Of a DNA stretch of 37,233 nt, positions 13,850 through 20,992 are shown in pieces. The stretch is from CAZKMM01 sp964553915. GTDB lineage: Bacteria > RBG-13-61-14 > DRUE01. Under the pieces are notes generated by a model that was given only the letters and a program-made list of their open reading frames with translations, had not been told where the DNA came from and did no database searches. The stretch covers positions 1-37,233 of the forward strand of contig CAZKMM010000008.1 in NCBI GenBank assembly GCA_964553915.1, read 5' to 3'. Within the stretch, counting starts at the first letter, position 1, and every line of letters begins with the position of its first letter. The position numbers were made by a program, and so were the translations under genes.

Positions 13850-15239
13850 GAGACCGGAGCCAAGCCATCCCTTCTGGCTACCCGCGGAAACCAGCCTGAT
13901 TGAAGGGGTAAGATGGCTGATTAAACTCCGCTGGTTAGCAATTGCCGGGGTAATGTTTGCGCTTCTGGTGGGAATTCGCTTTCTTCATCTTCCTTTATAC
14001 TGGCAGGGTATTTTAGCAATAGCTTTAGCTCTGGTTTTTTTTAATTTGATTTACTGGGCGATTTTTCGGGAGAGATTTGAAGAAGGAGAAAGGAGCGGAC
14101 AAACTTATGCTTTTGCCACCTTTTTTGCTCACCTCCAGATAAGTCTGGATTTAATCTTACTGAGTTTGCTTTTGTATTTTTCCGGCGGAGCGCTCAATCC
14201 TTTTTCTTTCTTTTATATTTTTCATATCATTATTGCCAGCATTTTATTAAAAAGGGCGGATAGTTATTTTCAGGCGGGCTGGGCACTTTTATTGTATTCA
14301 ATGCTGGTCTTTTTGAGTGCAAGCGAGCGGGTGCCTCATTACCCGCTTTATCCTGATTTTAATCTAGAGAACTTCTATCGCCCGGACCAGGTTTTTCTCT
14401 TAATCGGAGCTTTTGCCATCACAATGTTTGTCTCTGCCTTTTTAAGCAGTTCCATAATGGAAAGGCTTCGGCAGAGAGAGGAAGAGTTAGCTCAGGCTTG
14501 TGAGGAAGTTAGTCGGAGAGAGAAAATCAAAAGTGAATTTGCCCGAACTGTTGCTCACGAGCTCCGCAGTCCGATGAGTGCAATTATGAATTTTATTCAT
14601 GCGGTCAGGTTGAGTGAAAAAGACCGGCTTAGTGAAAAATCTCTGGAATTTCTGGAGCGTGCTCTTCGGCGAGGTCAGGGATTGATTGATTTAATCCGAG
14701 ACCTTCTGGAGCTTTCTCGGCTGGAAGTGGCAGAACCACCCAAGCCGGAGGAACTGGAAGAAATAGACCTGATTGCAGAGCTGGAACTTATTTTAAGTGT
14801 GGAAAAGACCAGTGCGGATGCCCGGGGAGTTGCGGTATATTTTAACCACCCGCCGGTGCTTCCCAGAATCCGCTATTCCAGGGCTGCGATTCAGCAAATT
14901 TTTTCTAATTTAATTTCCAATGCTTTCCGATACACACCTGCGGGAGGAGTGGTGAGAATAGAGTTGAGCCGGGAAGATGGAAGAATCAAGGCACAGGTTT
15001 CTGATAGCGGAATTGGAATCCCCAGGGAAGCTCTGGGAAGAATTTTCAGTGAATTCTATCGGGCTCCTAATGCCAAACAGTTTTCTCCAATTGGAACCGG
15101 TTTGGGATTGAGCATTACCAAAACTTTAATTGACCGCTACGGTGGAAAAATTTATGTGGACAGTGAAGAAGGGAAAGGCACCACCTTTACAATTTATTTT
15201 GATATTTCTCCCCGGTCGGGCATCCGGAGAGCAGGTTAA
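13836..15239 (+). CDS. RegB/PrrB-like redox-sensing histidine kinase
   Basis: A 467-residue membrane histidine kinase. About six hydrophobic segments fill residues 25-207. RWLIKLRWLAIAG at the first helix and GGALNPF (117-123) fit the RegB/PrrB type, whose GGxxNPF heptad binds quinone. A linker with a cysteine (C222) precedes the H-box FARTVAHELRSPMSAI (H241). The ATPase domain shows NLISNAFRYTP, DSGIGIP and GTGLGLSI. The TTG start at 13836 has AAGGAG at a suitable distance and overlaps hycI by 14 bases, so kinase and protease should be translationally coupled. This suggests redox control of hydrogenase genes. No RegA-type regulator lies beside it; the nearest receiver is the stand-alone one at 16212. 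The redox role is inferred from motif and context. Confidence 0.82.
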   Translation: MALFKRPEPSHPFWLPAETSLIEGVRWLIKLRWLAIAGVMFALLVGIRFLHLPLYWQGILAIALALVFFNLIYWAIFRERFEEGERSGQTYAFATFFAHLQISLDLILLSLLLYFSGGALNPFSFFYIFHIIIASILLKRADSYFQAGWALLLYSMLVFLSASERVPHYPLYPDFNLENFYRPDQVFLLIGAFAITMFVSAFLSSSIMERLRQREEELAQACEEVSRREKIKSEFARTVAHELRSPMSAIMNFIHAVRLSEKDRLSEKSLEFLERALRRGQGLIDLIRDLLELSRLEVAEPPKPEELEEIDLIAELELILSVEKTSADARGVAVYFNHPPVLPRIRYSRAAIQQIFSNLISNAFRYTPAGGVVRIELSREDGRIKAQVSDSGIGIPREALGRIFSEFYRAPNAKQFSPIGTGLGLSITKTLIDRYGGKIYVDSEEGKGTTFTIYFDISPRSGIRRAG

Positions 15240-15263
15240 AAAACTCAACCAGGAGGGCAAAAA

Positions 15264-15476
15264 ATGGCGGTAGAAAGAGTTACTCGGGTAATTGGCATCA
15301 GTCCGGTTAGCTTTCAAGATGCTTTAGAAGAAGGGTTTAACCGGGCAAAGCGAACCCTTAGGGGCATCACCCAGATTGATATTATTGCTCAGAGGGTTCG
15401 GGTGGAGAATAATGAAATTAAAGAATATGTGGTAGATATGGATATTACTTTTGTTCTGGAGGATACTGTGGGGTAG
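15264..15476 (+). CDS. Dodecin family flavin-binding protein
   Basis: A 70-residue protein that matches dodecins along its whole length: an N-terminal strand (VERVTRVIGISPVSFQDALE), a helix (EEGFNRAKRTLRGITQIDII), and two strands (AQRVRVENNEIKEYVVDMDI). Dodecins form hollow 12-mers that store or buffer free flavins. AGGAGGG at 15251-15257 gives a strong ribosome binding site for the ATG at 15264. It lies 24 bases after the redox kinase and just before a second kinase, downstream of a flavoprotein-containing hydrogenase operon. Flavin homeostasis is therefore a sensible role, but binding is not proven by sequence. Confidence 0.87.
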   Translation: MAVERVTRVIGISPVSFQDALEEGFNRAKRTLRGITQIDIIAQRVRVENNEIKEYVVDMDITFVLEDTVG

Positions 15477-15526
15477 AGAAAAAACAAGCTTCCAGCCGGT
15501 CTGCTGGAGATGATTTATCTAAATTA

Positions 15527-16225
15527 ATGCAGGCTGACCGACTTATGACCCTCGGTCGGCTGGTAGCAGGAGTGGCTCATGAAATTGGCAATCCTTTAAC
15601 CGGAATTTTAACCTATGCTTATATGCTCAGAGACAGCTTTGATAAAGATGACCCCCGCAGAGAAGATATGGAGGTGATTATCCAGGAGACGCTTCGCTGT
15701 CGGGAGATTGTTCGGGGGCTTTTGGAATTTGCCCGGGAAGCCAAATCCAAAAGGGAACGGTTTGATTTGAATCAACTAATTCTTCGCTCAGTTAAACTGG
15801 TGGAGAAGCAAAAGGACTTTAAGAACATCAAGTTTATTTATCAACTGGAGGAGAACCTGGGAGAAATTGAAGCGGACCCATATCAAATAGAACAGGTGAT
15901 TTTAAACCTGGTGCTTAATGCCTGTGAGGCGATGCCAGAGGGGGGAAATATTTGGGTTAGAACCAGAAGCAAAGATTCTCAGGTGATAATTGAAGTAGAG
16001 GACCAGGGAGTAGGTATTCCTCAAGAGCATTTGGAAGCAATTTTTGAGCCTTTTTTTACCACCAAGAAGGAAACCGGCGGGTCCGGGCTGGGGCTTTCCA
16101 TCAGCTATGGAATCATAAAAAGTCATGGGGGAGAAATTGAGGTAGAAAGCGAGCCGGGAAAAGGAAGCCTTTTTCGAGTAATACTTCCCGGAAAAGTTGA
16201 GCAGGATTTTCCTAACTCAAGCTAA
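15527..16225 (+). CDS. Sensor-less NtrB-type histidine kinase
   Basis: A 232-residue kinase made only of a dimerisation/phosphoacceptor domain and an ATPase domain. The H-box GRLVAGVAHEIGNPLTGI carries H18. Later motifs are NLVLNACEAMPEGG, VEDQGVGIP and GGSGLGLSISYGI. The ATG at 15527 is the only ATG/GTG/TTG in frame after the last in-frame stop at 15419, although the frame is open and reads VEKKQASSRSAG just upstream. No good ribosome binding site precedes it. It could be a deliberate short kinase that uses a partner for sensing, or a remnant that lost its sensor domain. The 3' end overlaps the convergent receiver gene by 14 bases. Confidence 0.82.
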   Translation: MQADRLMTLGRLVAGVAHEIGNPLTGILTYAYMLRDSFDKDDPRREDMEVIIQETLRCREIVRGLLEFAREAKSKRERFDLNQLILRSVKLVEKQKDFKNIKFIYQLEENLGEIEADPYQIEQVILNLVLNACEAMPEGGNIWVRTRSKDSQVIIEVEDQGVGIPQEHLEAIFEPFFTTKKETGGSGLGLSISYGIIKSHGGEIEVESEPGKGSLFRVILPGKVEQDFPNSS

Positions 16226-16610
16226 TGCCTAAAATCCGCTCTATCTCCTGATATAAAAGCTCGGGAGCAATCGGCTTGGCAAAGAATTTGACCACGGGAA
16301 GATACCGCTCTTCCTTTTCCGGATTCAGCTCGCTGACTAGGTTGGGAAGATTGCTTAATAAGATAATCGGAATTTTTTTTAGCTCCGGGTCTTTATGAAG
16401 TTGATAGACCAGTTCAAAACCAGAATTTTTTCTTTCCATCATTATGTCTAAAATCAGCAAATCCGGATGCTGATTCTCAAGTAAGTTCAGACACTGCTCG
16501 GCATTTTCCGCTTCCAGCACCTTTAAATCCTTTAACTCCAGCAGGGTTTTAAGACCAGCTCTCTCGTCCGGGTCATCATCTACAATCAAGATTACCGCTT
16601 GCTTGGACAA
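16212..16610 (-). CDS. Stand-alone CheY-like response regulator receiver
   Basis: A 132-residue receiver domain with no output domain. The acidic pocket is DDD at 11-13, the phosphoacceptor is D55 in LLILDIMM, the switch residue is S86 in ILLSNLP, and the lysine is K112 in FFAKPI. It lies 50 bases downstream of the double PilZ gene on the same strand, so the two are probably cotranscribed. It converges on the sensor-less kinase. It may act as a phosphotransfer or diguanylate-signalling partner, or as the receiver for one of the two nearby kinases; the sequence cannot say which. Confidence 0.87.
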   Translation of the reverse strand: MSKQAVILIVDDDPDERAGLKTLLELKDLKVLEAENAEQCLNLLENQHPDLLILDIMMERKNSGFELVYQLHKDPELKKIPIILLSNLPNLVSELNPEKEERYLPVVKFFAKPIAPELLYQEIERILGISLS

Positions 16611-16660
16611 CTGCTCACTCCTTTAATCATTGATTTCATCTTTAGATGAAGGTGGATTAA

Positions 16661-17401
16661 TTAATCTTCTTCCTCCTCTATAATTAAATTTTTTCCCTGC
16701 AGTTTAATAGTCTCTGCTTTGATGAAATCATCTAATTGTTTTCTGACATAAGGGTCCATCTCCAGAAATTTTACTCCCATTCCTGGACGAAGACCAAGTC
16801 GCTCCGCCTCTTCCGGGCTCACCACCCGAACTACCTCTCCCCGCAGACTCATCTCCTGCGCGGTCTCCGGATGAACCAAGATAATGGTGAATTGCTCTCC
16901 TATCTGTTTGGGCTTTTCAGTTTGGATGAAAATCCCTCCGTGACTGATATTATGAATATATTCCTCCACCAGTGCTTCTTTGCTTTCAAATTTCACCCGA
17001 AGCTTGGTCTCTATCCGGGGATGTTTTCTTCTGCCCAGGATATCCGCATCGGTTTTAATTTTCTTCTTAATGAATTCCTCAATTTTTGCCCGGTCTTCGT
17101 CTTTCAGCTCCAAGAGCTGTAATCCCATTCCCGCCGGGGTTTGCTCATTGGCTTTTTCCGGGGGAACAATATGAATTACCTCTCCCAGAGCTTTGATTTC
17201 CTCATTGGTTTCAGGAAGAATCAAGATGACTTCAACTTTGTCATTGATCTGGCAGGGCTTTTGGGTGCGAATAAATAAACCGCCTTTGCTGATGTTGTGG
17301 GTATATTCATTGATGAAAGATTCTGCATTTTTAAACCGAACCTTGAGCCGGGCTTTAACCCGAACCGAACTTCTTCTCCCCTGGTCTTTCAGCTTATCCA
17401 T
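16661..17401 (-). CDS. Double PilZ-domain protein (c-di-GMP receptor)
   Basis: A 246-residue protein with two PilZ domains in tandem. The first has RRSSVR (R10, R14) and NISKGG. The second has RRKHPR and NISHGG near the middle of the protein. Both thus keep the RxxxR and NxSxxG c-di-GMP motifs, and each is followed by the ...GLFIRT / GIFIQT strand and a P-E-x-A-E loop typical of the Myxococcus-type PilZ family. The acidic tail ends EEEED. A single-domain relative is encoded at 30493. The ATG at 17401 has no Shine-Dalgarno sequence and a candidate -10 lies just upstream, so the mRNA may be leaderless or nearly so. Confidence 0.85.
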   Translation of the reverse strand: MDKLKDQGRRSSVRVKARLKVRFKNAESFINEYTHNISKGGLFIRTQKPCQINDKVEVILILPETNEEIKALGEVIHIVPPEKANEQTPAGMGLQLLELKDEDRAKIEEFIKKKIKTDADILGRRKHPRIETKLRVKFESKEALVEEYIHNISHGGIFIQTEKPKQIGEQFTIILVHPETAQEMSLRGEVVRVVSPEEAERLGLRPGMGVKFLEMDPYVRKQLDDFIKAETIKLQGKNLIIEEEED

Positions 17402-17416
17402 TTTTGTTTAGTTTAT

Positions 17417-17422
17417 TTTATA
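17417..17422 (-). promoter_or_regulatory. Candidate -10 box for the double PilZ gene
   Basis: TATAAA on the minus strand lies 15 bases before the ATG at 17401, which would give a leader of under 10 bases. The best -35 at 17-base spacing is weak (TTTCCG). The AT-rich 111-base divergent spacer 17402-17512 serves both this gene and the sugar kinase. Confidence 0.3.
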
Positions 17423-17498
17423 TTCGGATTTTTGGCAACCGGAAATTAACCGCTTTTGCTAAGGTTTTGTTTTTTTGTTTAAAAATTTAATTTCAAGG

Positions 17499-17504
17499 TA
17501 TAAT
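17499..17504 (+). promoter_or_regulatory. Candidate -10 box for the PfkB kinase, implying a leaderless mRNA
   Basis: A perfect TATAAT ends eight bases before the ATG at 17513. The expected transcription start, about seven bases downstream, falls at or next to the start codon. No Shine-Dalgarno sequence is present. The -35 region (TTGTTT at 17475, 18-base spacing) is weak. Confidence 0.4.
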
Positions 17505-17512
17505 ATCTGGCG

Positions 17513-18490
17513 ATGAAGAAAAAACCTCAGGTGGTCTGCTTGGGAGAGGCACTGGTAGATTTTATCTCACTCAAGCCAGAAAAGGACTTGAAACTGGTTC
17601 GGGAATTCTATCGGGCACCAGGAGGAGCGGTCTGCAATGTGGCGGTGGGATTAGCCCGGCTGGGAGTAAATGTAAGCTTGATTACAAAATTGGGAACTGA
17701 CCCTTTTGGAGAGTTTCTCCGGGAATTTCTGGAAAAAGAGGGAGTGGATATTTCTAAAATTAAACTGACCTCTGAGCATCTCACCCCGTTGGTTTTTGTT
17801 GCCCTAGATGAAAAGCGAACCCCGAGCTTTTTCTTTTATGGAGAGCCGGGGGCAGACCGGCTTTTGAGCCCGGAGGAAATAAGCGAAAAGGATTTTTCCG
17901 GAATAAAGGTCTTCCATTTTGGCACGATTTCTTTATCTCAGGAGCCTGCCCGGTCTGCCACTTTAAAAGCCCTGAAGCTGGCAAAGAAAAAGGGAGCCAG
18001 ACTCAGTTTTGACCCCAATTTTCGGCTTCATCTCTGGGAAAAGCCCGGGGAATTGAGAGAAATTACTCAAAGATTGGTTCCTCAGGTGGATTTGGTCAAG
18101 CTTAATCAGGATGAGCTTGATTTTTTGACTCAAAAAGGAGCACTGGAAGATAGAGCAGACCAGTTGGTTAAGGCAGGGGCAAAGCTCGTGATTATCACTC
18201 TGGGAGAGAAGGGGGCTTATTATCATACCGCTGATTATCAGGGCTATGTTTCTGGTTTTAAAATCAAGCCGGTGGATACCACCGGAGCCGGTGATGCTTT
18301 TACCTCAGCAATGATTGCCTGGCTGATTAAATTCCCCAAAATCCCGCCCGAAAAAAGAGAAATAGAAAAAGCGGTAAAATTCGCTAATGCCTTTGCCGGG
18401 CTCAGCACCAGGAAAATCGGAGCAATTGAAGGTCTTTGCACCTGGCAGGAGGTAGAGGATTTTTTAAAACAAAATCTAAGCCATAACTAG
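17513..18490 (+). CDS. PfkB family carbohydrate kinase (fructokinase-like)
   Basis: A 325-residue sugar kinase of the ribokinase/PfkB family. The N-terminal signature is CLGEALVDFISLKP, then APGGAVCNVAVGLARLG, which binds the sugar. The C-terminal signature VDTTGAGDAFTSAMIAW contains the anion hole and catalytic base D261. Full length and the A-P-G-G-A-x-x-N-V-A motif fit fructokinases, but 2-keto-3-deoxygluconate and other sugar substrates occur in the same subfamily. A KDG kinase role would fit the dehydratase and dehydrogenases at 31-36 kb, though they are not linked. It converges with the DUF4230-like gene, with four bases between stops. Confidence 0.87.
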   Translation: MKKKPQVVCLGEALVDFISLKPEKDLKLVREFYRAPGGAVCNVAVGLARLGVNVSLITKLGTDPFGEFLREFLEKEGVDISKIKLTSEHLTPLVFVALDEKRTPSFFFYGEPGADRLLSPEEISEKDFSGIKVFHFGTISLSQEPARSATLKALKLAKKKGARLSFDPNFRLHLWEKPGELREITQRLVPQVDLVKLNQDELDFLTQKGALEDRADQLVKAGAKLVIITLGEKGAYYHTADYQGYVSGFKIKPVDTTGAGDAFTSAMIAWLIKFPKIPPEKREIEKAVKFANAFAGLSTRKIGAIEGLCTWQEVEDFLKQNLSHN

Positions 18491-18494
18491 CAGG

Positions 18495-19094
18495 TTATTC
18501 TTTTTTATCTTCTGCAGGGGGTTCTATTTTTACCGGCAGGTTAATCTTTTCCTCAAGCAAGCCAGATAAAATTTCCAAACCCTGCTCCGAATCCGCAAAA
18601 ATGCCTAATTCTCGTGCGGTTTTGAACGCTCGTCTGCGAATGACGGGCATAAAATCTTTTTCTCTCAGGGAGAATTCCCCCCAGTTTTTGGCATAGACCA
18701 GCTTTCCTTTTTTATAATTTACCCCTAGAAGTTCTGGAGCGGGAACTTGAAGAATAACCTTATCTTTGCTCATTTGCCATTTGATTTTATCCCAGTCATA
18801 TCCAGCAATCACCTCGCTTTTTATCTTCCAGCAGGCATAGCGTTCTATCTGCCATAAACTTATCCCCAAAAGGTTGATCCGGTTTCTTCTGCCATCTATA
18901 CAATATAAACTATCCACACGATACTTAGCCGTGACCAGCTCTGGGAATTTACTTAATTGAGCTAAAGCAAATTCTACTTCTTTTTGTTTAGCTATGTCTT
19001 TTTGTTTGCTGAGCAGGAAAAATACCAGAAGCTCTGCTATGAGCATCACTGCCAGAATAAAAATGCCGATAAAATATCTTTTATTCCCGCTCAA
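18495..19094 (-). CDS. Membrane-anchored DUF4230-like protein 1
   Basis: A 199-residue protein with one N-terminal membrane segment (about residues 6-28) and an extracytoplasmic domain. The layout resembles DUF4230: ELVTAKYRVDSLYCID, then a long strand-rich part, then KVILQVPAPELLGVNY and a helical C-terminal part. It shares this layout with its neighbour at 19081 and is likely a diverged paralogue; compare PAPELLGVNY with PSPRLLGVDL. The TTG start at 19094 is supported by an AGAGAGGA sequence five bases upstream, and it overlaps the upstream gene by 14 bases. Function is unknown. Confidence 0.7.
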   Translation of the reverse strand: MSGNKRYFIGIFILAVMLIAELLVFFLLSKQKDIAKQKEVEFALAQLSKFPELVTAKYRVDSLYCIDGRRNRINLLGISLWQIERYACWKIKSEVIAGYDWDKIKWQMSKDKVILQVPAPELLGVNYKKGKLVYAKNWGEFSLREKDFMPVIRRRAFKTARELGIFADSEQGLEILSGLLEEKINLPVKIEPPAEDKKE

Positions 19095-19626
19095 TTTTTC
19101 CTCTCTTTGACTCAGGCGAAATAATAACCGGTTTATCTGGATAAATCACCTTTGATAGTTGGGAAAGAAGTTTTCTCAATTTAATTTCTGCCTCTTTTAA
19201 AATCCCTTCTTTTCCCGCCTGCTGAAAAAGGTAAAAATTAGCACTCCTCAGGACCTGATTATGGAACTCCTCATCTAATTCTTCTGAAAAATCCAGATAG
19301 TGAGCTAAATCAACTCCTAAAAGCCGAGGGGAAGGATAAAAGATATAAATAACCCCCTCCCGCTCTTCAATCATCAGATCTTCTAATTTTATTCCTACCC
19401 GAACCACTCCTTCCAGATAAATCGGGGCAGAGCCTTTTTCTTTCCTTAGCTCGGTGCCGTAGTATCCCTTTGCCAGCACCAGCTCATTACCGGGGAAAGC
19501 ACGGGTAAAAGTAAGTGAAAGGCTCTGAGTGGATGAGGGGAGATTTTTCGGGCGAATAAAAATGCCAATTTCAATAACTAAAATCAGAATTACCAGAGCT
19601 ATTAAGCCCCGAAATATCCATTTCAT
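19081..19626 (-). CDS. Membrane-anchored DUF4230-like protein 2
   Basis: A 181-residue protein: MKWIFRG, a strong membrane helix (about 8-23), then an outside domain. ELVLAKGYYGTELRKEKG, VRVGIKLEDLMIEEREGVIY and YPSPRLLGVDLAHYLDF parallel the neighbouring gene and the DUF4230 family. A TTG at 19662 would add 12 residues, but it gives a charged, less natural N-terminus before the helix, so I chose the ATG at 19626. The pair lies downstream of the radical SAM and acyl-CoA ligase genes and may be cotranscribed with them. Function is unknown; two proteins of the same fold side by side suggests a heteromer. Confidence 0.7.
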   Translation of the reverse strand: MKWIFRGLIALVILILVIEIGIFIRPKNLPSSTQSLSLTFTRAFPGNELVLAKGYYGTELRKEKGSAPIYLEGVVRVGIKLEDLMIEEREGVIYIFYPSPRLLGVDLAHYLDFSEELDEEFHNQVLRSANFYLFQQAGKEGILKEAEIKLRKLLSQLSKVIYPDKPVIISPESKRGKIERE

Positions 19627-19669
19627 AAGATAAACATTATCAAATCTAAAAATTACAGACAAATTATCA

Positions 19670-20992
19670 TCAATCCCTTGCCAGATTTTTCAGCTCGGTC
19701 AATTTCCGGGGAGTCAGTTCCGGATGGGCACAGGGAAGAAGGGAGCAGTTATGAAATAACGGCTCCTTTTCAATGGGAAATCGGGCATACTCAACCGCTT
19801 TTTCCCAGAGCTCGGTTTGAGGGATGGGAGAATATTCGCTCAGATAAGGACGGGCTCCAAGCGATTTGACCGCCTTGATATCCTGCTCAATTTCCTGTGG
19901 AGTCTGTCCGGGAAGACCTGCCAGAAGATATACCCCAATTTCTTTCCGCTCATAGCCAGCCTTTTCCAGATACTCTAAAGCTCGTGCCAGGTCATCCAGG
20001 CTGGCTTTGGCTCCCAGTTGCTTTTGCCTTTCTGGATTGGTGGTCTCCAAGCCAAAGCGGATGGTCGCAAACCCTGCCTTTTTCATCAACTTCGCCAATT
20101 CCTGGCTTATCGGCTTTAGATGAAGTCCGTTGGGAGTGTGAATTTTAAGGTTTAACTTCTTCCTAACTATTCCTTCTAAGATGGGAATGATATGCTTTTC
20201 CGGCTCCAGAAATAAAGCGTCATCATAAAAAGCAATATTTTTCACTTCCAGATTTTTCGCCTGCCAGATTATTTCCTCCACTACCTGTTCCGGTGGCTTT
20301 CGCTTCAGTTGGGGATGAAGTTTCCAGCTCAGGCAGTATTTACACCGGAAAGGACAACCCCTCCCGGTTAAAATCACCCCGTATTCAAGGTGGGGATATA
20401 AATCCAGAGCCAATCCAGTTTTTTCCGGAGGATTAAGATTTATCTCCTCTCCGAGAATTTCTTTAAGAAGAGCAGGGAGATGTTGCTCATAATCTCCCAG
20501 GCAGTAGTAATCTGCCTGAAGATTTTTTTGAGAATGCTCGGGTAAAATCGTGGTGTAAAGTCCTCCCACAATAACTGGAGAATTTTTAAAAATCTCTCTT
20601 AAAAATTTAATTGTCTCCTGATAGCCCTGATACCAGTAAGTCATAGTGGTAGCAATTAGAATGGCTTTAGGAGGCGGGAGTTCTCCCAGCAGATTTTTCA
20701 AAAAATCTGGCTCCAGCCCATATCGCTTATATCTTCTGGGAATAGTCTGTAAAGGCTCGGGCTTTTCTAGCTCTTGAGCAAAGAATTTTCCTCTTCCATC
20801 CGCTCTTCTTTTCAGCCTGGCTAGTTCATTTGGGTCAGAGACCAGAAATGGGTCAGTAAAATCCACCAGCTTTATCTTCAACCCCTGCTGGCGAAGGGCA
20901 GAAGCTAAAGCCAGAAGCCCGATGGGTTTAAGCCAGAAATCATAAGCAGAGAAATCATAAATCCAGGGACTAACCAAAAGCAGGTAAGACAT
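19670..20992 (-). CDS. B12-binding-domain radical SAM protein
   Basis: A 440-residue enzyme. The radical SAM cluster motif is C213-C217-C220 in GRGCPFRCKYC. The first 180 residues look like a cobalamin-binding Rossmann domain (KPIGLLALASALRQQGLKI, VIVGGLYTTILPEHS), although no clear DxHxxG base-off motif is seen, so B12 may not be bound in the usual way. Downstream are FYDDALFLEP, RFGLETTNPERQ and LPGQTPQEIEQDI, typical of the B12/SAM class. Substrate is unknown. The start codon abuts the stop of the acyl-CoA ligase gene with no spacer, suggesting coupled translation. Confidence 0.83.
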   Translation of the reverse strand: MSYLLLVSPWIYDFSAYDFWLKPIGLLALASALRQQGLKIKLVDFTDPFLVSDPNELARLKRRADGRGKFFAQELEKPEPLQTIPRRYKRYGLEPDFLKNLLGELPPPKAILIATTMTYWYQGYQETIKFLREIFKNSPVIVGGLYTTILPEHSQKNLQADYYCLGDYEQHLPALLKEILGEEINLNPPEKTGLALDLYPHLEYGVILTGRGCPFRCKYCLSWKLHPQLKRKPPEQVVEEIIWQAKNLEVKNIAFYDDALFLEPEKHIIPILEGIVRKKLNLKIHTPNGLHLKPISQELAKLMKKAGFATIRFGLETTNPERQKQLGAKASLDDLARALEYLEKAGYERKEIGVYLLAGLPGQTPQEIEQDIKAVKSLGARPYLSEYSPIPQTELWEKAVEYARFPIEKEPLFHNCSLLPCAHPELTPRKLTELKNLARD

